Assembly: GCA_964634755.1 (NCBI GenBank)
Contig: CAZWJH010000001.1
Coordinates: 1-64,000, forward strand
Reading direction: 5' to 3'
Length of the DNA stretch: 64,000 bases
From: JALXDT01 sp964634755
GTDB taxonomy: Bacteria; Acidobacteriota; Aminicenantia; JAMOAD01
In this document: in pieces, positions 1 to 8,292 of the stretch
Numbering within the stretch: position 1 is the first letter of the stretch
Layout: each line of letters starts with the position of its first letter
Made by a program: the position numbers and the translations under genes
Notes under the pieces: model-generated
Database searches by the model: none
What the model saw: only the letters and a program-made list of their open reading frames with translations
What the model was told of the DNA's origin: nothing

Positions 1-371
1 TAAAAATGGGAGGATATAAAATTCAAGGTAAGACAGAAGAAGAGATAAAAAAACTAATAGAGCAGGCAAAAGCACTTGAAAACCTAGGAGCCTTTTCAAT
101 AGTTCTTGAGAGTATACCGGAAGAAACAGCAAAGGAAATCACAAAATCCGTAGGAATTCCAACTATCGGCATAGGTGCCGGCAGGTTTTGCGATGGGCAG
201 ATCCTGGTTATTCATGATCTTATAGGGTTAAATTATGATAAGGTACCGAGTTTCGTGAGAGAATACGCAAACATAAAAGGAATGATAGAAAAAGCAGTAA
301 AGGATTACATATCAGACGTTAAAAACGGGAAATTTCCTTCTGAAAAAGAGGTATTCTTTTTAAAAAAATAG
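1..371 (+). CDS. panB: 3-methyl-2-oxobutanoate hydroxymethyltransferase, C-terminal part
   Basis: This is the C-terminal end of ketopantoate hydroxymethyltransferase, which transfers a one-carbon unit from methylene-tetrahydrofolate to 2-oxoisovalerate in the first committed step of pantothenate synthesis. The frame is open to the left edge, so the 5' part lies outside the window. Family signatures are GGYKIQGK, the ALENLGAFSIVLE strand, the IGIGAG loop and the HDLIGL motif. panC follows 23 bases later and panD overlaps panC, so this is the front of a pan operon. The family is about 260-280 residues; about 123 are visible. Confidence 0.93.
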   Translation, partial: KMGGYKIQGKTEEEIKKLIEQAKALENLGAFSIVLESIPEETAKEITKSVGIPTIGIGAGRFCDGQILVIHDLIGLNYDKVPSFVREYANIKGMIEKAVKDYISDVKNGKFPSEKEVFFLKK

Positions 372-394
372 TTTTTCTGCTAAAATATAAGAAG

Positions 395-1261
395 ATGAAG
401 ATAATTGAGAATATTAAAACAATACAACAAATTTCCGATAATTTAAAGAGAGAAGAAAAGACAATAGGTTTTGTCCCGACAATGGGCTATCTTCATGAAG
501 GACATCTTAGCTTAGTAAGAGAAAGTAAAAAAGAAAATGATATTACTTTTGTATCAATCTTCGTTAATCCGACTCAATTTGGACCAGCTGAAGATTTTTC
601 TCAATATCCGAGAGACTTGGAAAGAGATAAAAAACTTTTAGAAGATGAAAAGGTAGATTATCTCTTTTATCCAACCACACAAATAATGTACCCTTCTGAC
701 TATTCTACTTATGCTAATGTGCAAAAATTAGATGAAACTCTTTGTGGGAGAAGAAGGATAGGGCATTTCAGAGGAGTTGTAACAGTTGTTTTAAAATTAT
801 TCAACATAGTAAGTCCAACCTCAACATATTTCGGACAAAAGGATGCTCAACAAGCTCTTATAATAAGGCAGATGATACGGGACTTAAATCTTAATATAAG
901 TTTCAGAGTACTCCCGATAGTAAGAGAAAAGGATGGCCTGGCGATGAGTTCAAGAAATAGATACCTTACTCCTGAGGAAAGAGAAGAGGCGATTGCTCTT
1001 TACAAGAGCCTTAAAAAAGCAGAAGAACTCTTTAAAAAAGGGGAAAGGGATTCTTTAAAAATCAAAAGTGAAATTTATAAAATTATTTATTCACATAAAC
1101 TTCTGAAAATGGATTATGTTGAGATTGTAAGTTTAAAAGATTTAAAACCCATAAATAAAATCAAAAATAAAGCACTTTTAGCACTTGCTGTTTATTTGGG
1201 GAAAGCACGATTAATTGACAACACAATACTTGGAGGGAGCAATGAAGATCTTTGTTCTTAA
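395..1261 (+). CDS. panC: pantothenate synthetase (pantoate-beta-alanine ligase)
   Basis: Joins pantoate to beta-alanine with ATP, via a pantoyl-adenylate, in the cytoplasm. The 288 residues match the normal family length. The nucleotidyltransferase signature PTMGYLHEGHLSLV (HxGH) is near residue 30, followed by FVNPTQFGPAEDFSQYPR, the FGQKDAQQ motif and the KMSKS-equivalent LAMSSRNRYL. The ATG lies 23 bases after panB, and the 3' end overlaps panD by 20 bases, so translation of the two is probably coupled. Confidence 0.97.
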   Translation: MKIIENIKTIQQISDNLKREEKTIGFVPTMGYLHEGHLSLVRESKKENDITFVSIFVNPTQFGPAEDFSQYPRDLERDKKLLEDEKVDYLFYPTTQIMYPSDYSTYANVQKLDETLCGRRRIGHFRGVVTVVLKLFNIVSPTSTYFGQKDAQQALIIRQMIRDLNLNISFRVLPIVREKDGLAMSSRNRYLTPEEREEAIALYKSLKKAEELFKKGERDSLKIKSEIYKIIYSHKLLKMDYVEIVSLKDLKPINKIKNKALLALAVYLGKARLIDNTILGGSNEDLCS

Positions 1262-1598
1262 AAGCAAAATACATCAGGCAAGAGTAACAGCAAAAAATAT
1301 TGAGTACAATGGTTCTATTACAATAGACAGAGAACTTATGGATAAGGTGGGATTAAGAGAATTTGAAAAAGTGGAAATATATAATATTGAAAATGGAGAA
1401 AGATTTTCAACATATGTTATAGAAGGAGAGAGAGGTAAAAAAGAAATAATACTTAATGGAGCTGCAGCAAGAAAAGTAGAAGTTGGAGACAGGCTCATTA
1501 TTGCTGCCTATGCTTTGATAGATCAAAATGAAGAGATAACTCCTAAAATAATAATTCTTGATAAAAATAACAGGACCAAATTTGAAAAAAACTCATAA
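1242..1598 (+). CDS. panD: aspartate 1-decarboxylase, pyruvoyl-dependent
   Basis: Makes beta-alanine from aspartate for pantothenate. The proenzyme cleaves itself at a Gly-Ser bond to create the pyruvoyl cofactor. I chose the ATG at 1242 over an in-frame start at 1215 for two reasons. It has a GGAGG site at 1232-1236. It also places the self-cleavage bond (YNGS) exactly at Gly24-Ser25, the position known for E. coli PanD. That gives 118 residues, normal for the family. The start lies inside the end of panC. With panB and panC this completes the pantothenate branch. Confidence 0.96.
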   Translation: MKIFVLKSKIHQARVTAKNIEYNGSITIDRELMDKVGLREFEKVEIYNIENGERFSTYVIEGERGKKEIILNGAAARKVEVGDRLIIAAYALIDQNEEITPKIIILDKNNRTKFEKNS

Positions 1599-2880
1599 GA
1601 AAAAAATACTTTTTTTTACTCTCGCTTTTTTAATTCTGTACATAAACCTTTATTCACAAAACGAAACTTATTTTTTCACAATTCCTTCAAACGGAATAAA
1701 AGTTCACATTCTCCCGGATTATAATCTACCATTAGCAGGATTTTCTATCTTTTACAAAGGGGGAGCATCTGAAGAGCCGAAAAATAAGAGAGGAATCACA
1801 AATGTAATAAAGTATCTGATGTTTATGAGGACCGAAAATCTTGCATCTGATGAATTCTTATTTTTCTTTTTTAATATAGGAGCCAAAGTAGACACTCAAT
1901 TAACCGAAGATTATATCCTCTTTTACGAAGTCTTTCCAGCTGTATATGTGAATTCAGTGTTATGGCTTGAACAAGAAAGAATGAGAGGATTAAAGTTTGG
2001 AATATCTGATGTTGAAAGAGCAAAAAAACTAGCAATTAGTGAAATAAAAATCAAAAACTCTGATATACTTTCAAAAATATACAAAAAAATAGATCTTTCA
2101 ATAAGTGGAGGAAATAATCAATTTGCAACTCCAGTCTGGGGAAGAGTAGAAGATATAAGAACGATAAATTTAGATGATGTGAAAAATTATTATAGAAAAT
2201 ACTTTACGCTTAACCAATCTTCAATAATAGTAACCGGGCCTTTTAATAGCAAAACTCTCGCCAAAAAGATTTTCTCTTATTTTTCAAAGATAAGAAAACC
2301 TTCCATAAAACCCTTAAGTAATTCTTTATTTTTAAATAAAACAAAAGTTCTTTTTCAAATAAAACCTATTGGTAAAACTTATATATATTCAAAAGTTTTT
2401 ATTCTACCCCTTCCCAAAACCTTAAAAGAGTACCTCATTTATGAACTGCTTGCAAAAACATTTTCATCATCTTTAAAAGGAGATATAATGAAAAAGCTTC
2501 CTGCTTCCTCAAATTTTGATGTGAGAATAAGGTACACAGATAATAAGGCCATCATATACACTGTTTTATACAGCAAAAACAAACTTAAAGTATTTAAGAG
2601 CAAATATATTTTAGAAAATACTCTAAAAGAGCTTGTTTCAAAAAGAATAAGTGATGAATCCTTCAAAACATTAGTAAATACTCTACTATCTAATTTACTA
2701 TGGAAATTTCAATATAGAGATGAAAGATTAAAGGAAATTGCCAAGTACTATTCCATTACAAACAAGATGCTTTTAAAGGAACAATTCTATTATTCCCTAT
2801 TAAGAATAAATAAACTTGATCTTTACAGAGAAGCAAACAACTTATTGAAAAACAGAGGAATAAAAATTGAGACAAAGTAA
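1582..2880 (+). CDS. exported M16-family peptidase-like protein, zinc motif lost
   Basis: An M16 (insulinase/processing-peptidase) fold protein, probably periplasmic. An N-terminal KKTHKKK stretch followed by a hydrophobic segment looks like a signal peptide. The first M16 domain is recognisable from YKGGASEEPKNKRGITNV. However, the place of the zinc-binding HxxEH reads NVIKY, so all three ligand positions are replaced and it is unlikely to be a protease. The frame can start at TTG 1558, but TTG 1582 has AGGA six bases upstream and keeps a normal signal peptide. It overlaps panD by 17 bases and the next M16 gene by 14, so it belongs to the pan transcript. Confidence 0.8.
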   Translation: MKKTHKKKILFFTLAFLILYINLYSQNETYFFTIPSNGIKVHILPDYNLPLAGFSIFYKGGASEEPKNKRGITNVIKYLMFMRTENLASDEFLFFFFNIGAKVDTQLTEDYILFYEVFPAVYVNSVLWLEQERMRGLKFGISDVERAKKLAISEIKIKNSDILSKIYKKIDLSISGGNNQFATPVWGRVEDIRTINLDDVKNYYRKYFTLNQSSIIVTGPFNSKTLAKKIFSYFSKIRKPSIKPLSNSLFLNKTKVLFQIKPIGKTYIYSKVFILPLPKTLKEYLIYELLAKTFSSSLKGDIMKKLPASSNFDVRIRYTDNKAIIYTVLYSKNKLKVFKSKYILENTLKELVSKRISDESFKTLVNTLLSNLLWKFQYRDERLKEIAKYYSITNKMLLKEQFYYSLLRINKLDLYREANNLLKNRGIKIETK

Positions 2881-4195
2881 ATTTTTTACTGCATTCTTAA
2901 TTATTTTTCTATTTTCGTTTTTCTCCTTAGGAAAAAATATAATAAGACCAAAATATTTTTATTTTACGAACGGCTTCAGAGTAAAATATTTTAATATCTC
3001 AGACCTAAAATATTCCAAAGTAGTACTTACAATAAGCTCAGGAGAAATAGATTCTGATTATACTTTCAGAGGATTAGCAGAAATATCAATCCGAGCTTTG
3101 TTTCAGGGAAGCAAGGGATATTCATCAAATTCAGTAAAAAAAGTTTTTTTAACTAATGGTGTTATGTTAGACATAAAGGTAGATCTTGAAAAAATTGAAA
3201 TTACAGCCTCACTTCCAACTAAAAATATAGAAAATTTTCTAAGATGTCTTAGCAGCTCCCTTTCAGCTCCTTATTATTACTCAAAAGAAATTAACATTGA
3301 AAAAGATAAGCTAAAGGAGCAGATTCTTTCAGAAAGAAAAAATATTAAAAATTTAATAATAAAAAATATAGGTTTTTTTGTTTTAGGAAAAGGGAACCCT
3401 TATTCAAAGCCGTATAACCTACACTTTATTGATAAAATCGGGAGAAAAGAGATCCGAAAGTACTACGAGAATAATATTCTACCATCAAACGCAGAAATGC
3501 TCATCTTAAGTTCAATAAATCCAAATAAGATAAAAGATTCTTTAAAATTTTTTAAATGGAGGAAGAAACCTGTCTTCAGAAAAAATATACCTTCTTTCAA
3601 AAGAGGGGACAATTCTTTCATAGAAACAAAAAATAAGAAAGTTACAGTTAGTCTTCTCTCCTTTCTTCCAGGTGTAACCAATGAAAATAGGTATGCAATA
3701 GAGTTTTTCACCCATCTAATAAATGGATATTTTGGTTCAAGAGCTAATATATATTTCGCGGAAAGAGGTCTTCCTTTACCTGAAACATATTTAAAAACAT
3801 ACCAAAATATAAGCTTCTTTGCTCTCCAATTTGAGCTTAATGATAGTTTCAAAATAAAGTCTTTCCTTAATGAACTTCAAAAATTCAAAGACTCTTTGAA
3901 AAAGGATTTTCCAACAAAAATTGAGTACAACGATGCTATTACAAGTTTTATTGGAAAAAAGTTTCTACTCTGGCAAAGTCTTGAAAAATACTATAAGGAG
4001 TATCTATTTTTTAAAAATTATTCAAAACTCAAATTTTTTGACCTAAAATACATACTCTTAAAAACAAAGAAAAAAGATATTAATAAACTTTTAAACTTTT
4101 TCTTAAAAAACTCAATTCTCATTATTTCAGGAAATGAAAAAGCCAAAAGAGAACTCAAAGGTTTCTACAGACTTTATAGTACTGATGATTTTTAA
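2867..4195 (+). CDS. second exported M16-family peptidase-like protein, zinc motif lost
   Basis: A paralogue of the upstream gene, starting at TTG with AGAGGA (2854-2859) seven bases before it. Residues 5-20 form a hydrophobic signal segment. The region equivalent to the catalytic helix reads FRGLAEISIRALFQGS, so HxxEH is degenerate here too. M16 proteins often work as pairs of one catalytic and one inactive subunit; here both appear inactive. The partner relation follows from overlap and shared fold; the function is unknown. The 3' end overlaps the convergent exporter gene by four bases. Confidence 0.75.
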   Translation: MRQSKFFTAFLIIFLFSFFSLGKNIIRPKYFYFTNGFRVKYFNISDLKYSKVVLTISSGEIDSDYTFRGLAEISIRALFQGSKGYSSNSVKKVFLTNGVMLDIKVDLEKIEITASLPTKNIENFLRCLSSSLSAPYYYSKEINIEKDKLKEQILSERKNIKNLIIKNIGFFVLGKGNPYSKPYNLHFIDKIGRKEIRKYYENNILPSNAEMLILSSINPNKIKDSLKFFKWRKKPVFRKNIPSFKRGDNSFIETKNKKVTVSLLSFLPGVTNENRYAIEFFTHLINGYFGSRANIYFAERGLPLPETYLKTYQNISFFALQFELNDSFKIKSFLNELQKFKDSLKKDFPTKIEYNDAITSFIGKKFLLWQSLEKYYKEYLFFKNYSKLKFFDLKYILLKTKKKDINKLLNFFLKNSILIISGNEKAKRELKGFYRLYSTDDF

Positions 4196-4968
4196 ATATA
4201 AATTTTAAGAATCATCCAAATTGCCGCTATAATAAGTATCCACACAAATATTTTTTTCAAATGTTGTAACTTAACTTTTGTAGAAAGCATTGAACCTATT
4301 AAAGCACCTGTAGCAGCAAAAGCAGCCATAGTAAGAGCAAATTTCCAGTTCACACCTGAGCTAAGCCCTCTTCCTAAAAAACCCATCGTGGAAGAAAAGA
4401 GAACCATAACAGAATTTGTTGCAAAGGCAATTCTTAGAGGCATTCCACCTAAAATAATTAAAAGAGGGACTATCAATCCACCTCCAGAAATTCCAACCAT
4501 TCCGGCAATAAAACCTATTAAAAAAATTGTAGGAAGAACAATTAAAACCGGGAAATGATACTTCTCACCACAGCAATCTCTTTTCCATATGGGGCCTATC
4601 ATAAATGTATCTGATTGCTTTTTCTCAGGCTTGGAAAGAAAATAAGCGGAAATTAAAAGCAATACCGAAAATAAAAGCTTAAGATACACTGCTTTTATAC
4701 CGGCAGAAACATAACCACCGACAAAAGCTCCGCTTGCTGATGTTAAAATCACAGCAAGGCCGGTTCCCCAATCAATTAAAGCTTTTCTGTGATAAACAAT
4801 AGTCATTGTCAAACCGGAAACCATTAAAATAAAAAGGGATGTTGTGGCAGCAAGATGAAAACTCACGCCCGCGGTAATTAAAATTGGCACATAAAACTCC
4901 CCTCCACCCTTTCCGAACATGGAAAGAATAAGAGCTATAAAAAAAAGTATTATCCCTAAAAAAATCAT
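4192..4968 (-). CDS. TauE/SafE family sulfite/sulfonate-type exporter
   Basis: A polytopic inner-membrane protein of 258 residues with about eight hydrophobic segments. The two internal-repeat motifs of the TauE/SafE family are visible, GKGGGEFYVPIL near residue 20 and GISGGGLIVPLL in the second half. Family members move sulfite, sulfoacetate or related C1/C2 sulfur anions. The ATG overlaps the stop of the rhodanese gene (ATGA), so the two are coupled, which fits a role in sulfur handling. The exact substrate cannot be read from sequence. Confidence 0.85.
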   Translation of the reverse strand: MIFLGIILFFIALILSMFGKGGGEFYVPILITAGVSFHLAATTSLFILMVSGLTMTIVYHRKALIDWGTGLAVILTSASGAFVGGYVSAGIKAVYLKLLFSVLLLISAYFLSKPEKKQSDTFMIGPIWKRDCCGEKYHFPVLIVLPTIFLIGFIAGMVGISGGGLIVPLLIILGGMPLRIAFATNSVMVLFSSTMGFLGRGLSSGVNWKFALTMAAFAATGALIGSMLSTKVKLQHLKKIFVWILIIAAIWMILKIYI

Positions 4969-5375
4969 GACTCACCCTCATTTTCTAATATCTTTTTTAA
5001 TAATTTACCGGGAGTTAACTCACTCGTAAGAGCATTGTATCCACCCTCCAAAATTCTCACATTTTCCCAAGAAAATCCTTTTAATCTTAAGTAAACATAA
5101 ACAATTGTAGCTCTTGTACCGGATGAGCAAAATATCCCTATTTTCTTGTTTTTAGGGATTTCGTCTATTCTCTCTGGGATTTCCTCAATTGGAATATGAA
5201 GTACAGGCATATGGTGATAGAGATTAAGGGAAAGAGTTTCAAATTCTTCTTTTGACCTCACATCCAATAAAAGCGAGTTTTCTCCGGTAAGATGGCATGA
5301 AGCTGATATTTTGTGTTTACCTTTGCCAAAAAAGTTTAAATCCATGCTCCTTAAAAGATTATCAAATTCTTTCAT
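4965..5375 (-). CDS. rhodanese-like sulfurtransferase
   Basis: A single rhodanese domain of 136 residues. LLLDVRSKEEF is the entry motif, and the active-site loop CSSGTRA places the persulfide-forming cysteine near residue 83. There is no signal peptide, so it is probably cytoplasmic. It sits between the PadR/NifX-like part of the operon and the TauE exporter, which suggests it passes sulfane sulfur within a sulfur-management module. The ATG follows the upstream gene by nine bases and carries a GGAGG site. Confidence 0.88.
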   Translation of the reverse strand: MKEFDNLLRSMDLNFFGKGKHKISASCHLTGENSLLLDVRSKEEFETLSLNLYHHMPVLHIPIEEIPERIDEIPKNKKIGIFCSSGTRATIVYVYLRLKGFSWENVRILEGGYNALTSELTPGKLLKKILENEGES

Positions 5376-5384
5376 TAAAACCTC

Positions 5385-5990
5385 CTAAACCATAAATGAT
5401 ATTTTAATTCCAAAAACATCTGTTTCTTCCCAAAAGTTCTTTATTAATTCTCTTTTATTATCATAAAAAATATTAACAAATACAAAGCTCTTTGGTTTCA
5501 AAATTACACCTAAGAAAAATTCATTTTTCTTAATTCTCTCTTCCTTAAAAAAATATTTTATTTCGTCTCCCATCCAGAGTTTAACTTTCCTGCGTATACT
5601 ATAATCGATTTTTATCATGTTTCTGTACCTGAACTCTCTTCTTTGAAAAAAATATTCTATTCTATTTCTGTCTTTAAAAATTATTTCTCCCAAAATTTTT
5701 GTTTTGTACCCCAAATCCTGAAACACCAAACTTTCGTTTCTCCACTCCGCTATTTTTTTCTTACATTTTTCCCCCCAAAAAACACCAAAATCAAAATGTT
5801 TTCCAAAAGATTTCGAAAACCCTGTGTAGATTTTTTTATAATAGTTTTCATTATTTTTAAACCTGAGTGTACTGTTTACCTTAATCTCACTTTTATCTTT
5901 AAACTTGTGATGTATTGAAAAAATTGAATAAAATTCCTCTCCTTGTGAAAAAGTAGAGCTGAAAAAAACAGAATAAAAAAAAATCCCCAA
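5385..5990 (-). CDS. small outer-membrane-type protein, DUF2490-like; 5' end probably shifted
   Basis: A beta-rich protein of about 200 residues with alternating aromatic and charged strands and the NRIEYFFQRREFRYRN segment that recalls DUF2490 outer-membrane proteins (tentative). In the sequence as given, the frame opens only at TTG 5990, with no charged start to its signal peptide. A second frame starting at ATG 6013, with GGAAA upstream, encodes MKTNRIFF and would join this one if the nine-T run at 5989-5997 (read on the minus strand) had one more T. The joined protein would have a textbook signal peptide. Confidence 0.55.
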   Translation of the reverse strand: MGIFFYSVFFSSTFSQGEEFYSIFSIHHKFKDKSEIKVNSTLRFKNNENYYKKIYTGFSKSFGKHFDFGVFWGEKCKKKIAEWRNESLVFQDLGYKTKILGEIIFKDRNRIEYFFQRREFRYRNMIKIDYSIRRKVKLWMGDEIKYFFKEERIKKNEFFLGVILKPKSFVFVNIFYDNKRELIKNFWEETDVFGIKISFMV

Positions 5991-6002
5991 AAAAAAATTC
6001 TA

Positions 6003-6377
6003 TTAGTTTTCATTTTCCTTTCTCAAAATGGTATCTATCCTAGAAAAAATCCCATTAAGTTTTTTTACCTTTTCTCTTTCCATACCAACAAAATTTCGTA
6101 AATAAACTTTTCCTTCTTCAGAAACACTGTAAATCCTTTTCGCAGCTCCGCTCCCCTCAGTTTCCCATCTCGAGTTTATCAACCCTCTCTGCTCCAAATT
6201 TCTAAGGATTCTGTAAATAACTCCTTGCTCCAAAACATGAGAATTTATTCCAAACTCCGAAATCCTTTCCATCAAAGAATAACCATGATCCGGGGATTTA
6301 ATGAGAAGAGCTAAAACCATTGCTTCAAAAATTTCCCATGTCTTTATCCTGAAAATACAACCCCTCCGCTTTTTCAT
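6003..6377 (-). CDS. PadR family transcriptional regulator
   Basis: A 124-residue winged-helix repressor. The PadR signature HGYSLMERISEFG is near residues 31-43, followed by the recognition helix and wing (GVIYRILRNLEQRGLI, then YSVSEEGK). A C-terminal dimerisation helix completes it. The start overlaps the end of the NifX-like gene by four bases. PadR proteins usually control their own operon in response to a small molecule, so this one probably controls the five-gene 6856-4192 operon; the ligand is unknown. Confidence 0.88.
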   Translation of the reverse strand: MKKRRGCIFRIKTWEIFEAMVLALLIKSPDHGYSLMERISEFGINSHVLEQGVIYRILRNLEQRGLINSRWETEGSGAAKRIYSVSEEGKVYLRNFVGMEREKVKKLNGIFSRIDTILRKENEN

Positions 6378-6856
6378 CTGTTTTTGAGTAAGGACTTTAA
6401 TTCTGCTATTTCCCTTCTGAGCTCGGTAACATCCATTTTCAGCCTTCTTATTTCTTCATCAATATCTCCTATTGGAAGATGATTATGCTCTGTAATCTTT
6501 TTCTTAACCTCCGAACTTTCTCCTTCATAAAAAATTTTCTCACCAACCATTTCTTCTAAAACATCCTTCACTTTACCATAAACTCCAATTACAGGTTTAA
6601 TTCCAAAATCTGAAAAGAATTCCTGAGCCCTTGGTCCCATTCCACCAGTAGCAATAATATCAATTCCTAAATTTTTCATAAACTCCGGAAGTTCACCCTG
6701 ATTGTGGGATTCCGCAAGAGGATTTTCAATACTTTCTACTTTTACAACCTTATTTCCCTCAATTTCAACAATTACAAAATAGGGGCAATGACCAAAATGA
6801 TAACTCATAACACTGTCAATTCCTTTCTTTTCGTCCGAAGTAAAAGCTATTTTCAT
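6374..6856 (-). CDS. NifX/NifB-type dinitrogenase iron-molybdenum cofactor family protein
   Basis: About 160 residues. The first 105 form the NifX/MTH1175-like alpha/beta domain (SDEKKGIDSVMSYHFGHCPYF, IATGGMGPRAQEFF). The last 40 form a charged coiled coil (DIDEEIRRLKMDVTELRREIAEL). Relatives bind iron-sulfur or metal-sulfur clusters, and many sit next to metal or sulfur genes rather than nitrogenase. No nitrogenase genes are seen here. The ATG at 6856 is preferred over TTG 6868 because GGAGG at 6862-6866 is five bases upstream of it. First gene of the PadR/rhodanese/TauE operon. Confidence 0.85.
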   Translation of the reverse strand: MKIAFTSDEKKGIDSVMSYHFGHCPYFVIVEIEGNKVVKVESIENPLAESHNQGELPEFMKNLGIDIIATGGMGPRAQEFFSDFGIKPVIGVYGKVKDVLEEMVGEKIFYEGESSEVKKKITEHNHLPIGDIDEEIRRLKMDVTELRREIAELKSLLKNR

Positions 6857-6888
6857 ACACACCTCCAAAAGATAAATTTTGTATATAT

Positions 6889-6917
6889 ATTATACTTTAA
6901 CATATAGAAATTTTCAA
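6889..6917 (-). promoter_or_regulatory. promoter of the NifX-like/PadR operon
   Basis: On the minus strand TTGAAA (6912-6917), 17 bases, then TATAAT (6889-6894), followed by a short leader to the ATG at 6856. The -10 lies in a GTATA...TATAC imperfect palindrome (6881-6895), a possible operator for the PadR encoded in the operon (inference). Confidence 0.65.
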
Positions 6918-6969
6918 GTTCAGAATTAAACAAAATTTATTTTCATCAAACTAATATCTAAAAGAACTA

Positions 6970-6998
6970 TTGTATTTAGAAATTTATAGTATTATAAT
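6970..6998 (+). promoter_or_regulatory. promoter of cfa
   Basis: TTGTAT (6970-6975), a 17-base spacer and TATAAT (6993-6998), 19 bases before the cfa ATG. An AAGGAGGTG ribosome site follows directly. Confidence 0.7.
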
Positions 6999-7017
6999 TA
7001 TGTAAGGAGGTGAAAAA

Positions 7018-8136
7018 ATGAAAGACAATGCAAAATTAATAATTGAAGAGTTGCTTTCTTATGCGAGAGTCAAGATAAATGGAGAAAGACCCTTTGATAT
7101 CCAAGTAAAAGATGATAGGTTCTATAAGAGAATTCTTAAAGATGAGATATTGGGTTTAGGTGAATCTTACATGGATGGCTGGTGGGAATGTGAAGCAATT
7201 GATGAGCTAATTAACAAACTATTAAGAGCTCAACTTCATAAAAAAGTAAAAGGGAATTGGAAAATCAAATTATTCTATTTAAAATCAAAGATTTTCAATC
7301 TCCAAAAAGGTAAAAGAACCTATCAAGTAGGAGAGAAACATTATGATATTGGTAATGATCTTTTCAAAGCAATGTTAGATAAAAGGATGAATTATAGTTG
7401 CGGATACTGGAAGAATGCAAAAAGCCTTGATGAGGCTCAAGAGGCGAAACTTGAGTTAGTTTGTCAAAAATTAGAACTTGAGCCAGGTATGAGAGTTTTG
7501 GATATCGGTTGCGGCTGGGGAGCTTTTGCAAAATATGCAGCTGAAAAATATAAAGTTAAGGTCGTAGGCATAACAGTATCAAAAGAGCAAGCAAAGCTTG
7601 CAAAAGAATTAACAAAAGAATTACCAGTGGAAATAAGATATCAGGATTACAAAAATCTAAAAGATGAAAAATTCGACAGAATCTTGTCCATCGGCTCTTT
7701 CGAACATGTAGGTTATAAAAATTATTCAAAATACATGAAGATAGTCTTTAATTTATTGAAAAATGATGGAATATCTTTACTTCACACAATAGGCTCAAAC
7801 ATAAGCGTTACATCAACTAATCCGTGGACTAACAAATACATATTTCCTAATGGTAACCTCCCATCTATTTCTCAGATTGGCAAAGCTATGGAAGGAATGT
7901 TTGTAGTTGAAGATTTACAAAATCTCGGACCTGATTATGATAAAACACTTATGGCTTGGTACGAAAATTTTAACGCAGCGTGGGATAAGCTAAAAGATAA
8001 ATATGGGGAAAGATTTTATAGAATGTGGAAATTTTTCCTTTTAAGCTCCGCAGGTGGATTTAGAGCAAGAGAAAACCAGGTATGGCAAATCGTCTTTACA
8101 AAACAGGGTAGATCTCAACCTAAAAGAGTTTGTTAA
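7018..8136 (+). CDS. cfa: cyclopropane-fatty-acyl-phospholipid synthase
   Basis: Adds a methylene from S-adenosylmethionine across the double bond of unsaturated acyl chains in membrane lipids. The 372 residues match the family. The N-terminal lipid-binding domain contains the GLGESYMDGWWE motif. The SAM-binding motif VLDIGCGWGAFAKYAA is near residue 160, and the conserved YDIGNDLF and SIGSFEHVGYKNY segments are present. The ATG has an AAGGAGGTG site. It appears to be a single-gene unit with its own promoter and indicates a membrane containing unsaturated fatty acids. Confidence 0.95.
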   Translation: MKDNAKLIIEELLSYARVKINGERPFDIQVKDDRFYKRILKDEILGLGESYMDGWWECEAIDELINKLLRAQLHKKVKGNWKIKLFYLKSKIFNLQKGKRTYQVGEKHYDIGNDLFKAMLDKRMNYSCGYWKNAKSLDEAQEAKLELVCQKLELEPGMRVLDIGCGWGAFAKYAAEKYKVKVVGITVSKEQAKLAKELTKELPVEIRYQDYKNLKDEKFDRILSIGSFEHVGYKNYSKYMKIVFNLLKNDGISLLHTIGSNISVTSTNPWTNKYIFPNGNLPSISQIGKAMEGMFVVEDLQNLGPDYDKTLMAWYENFNAAWDKLKDKYGERFYRMWKFFLLSSAGGFRARENQVWQIVFTKQGRSQPKRVC

Positions 8137-8292
8137 TAAATGGAATAAGAGTTTTAAGAATCAAAAAAGATACTTCCCTGTCAATACTTATTCATAAAAA
8201 ATTGGGCGAAAATATTTTCTTTTATATTTCTTTAAAAAAATTTCCTAAAAGAGGTTTCTTCATTATTTAAACAATCTGATATATAATCTTTT

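Noticed and set aside
8137..8292. Possible small RNA in the gap after cfa
   Set aside because: AT-rich sequence with no stable stem or conserved motif visible beyond the -10 of the next gene.
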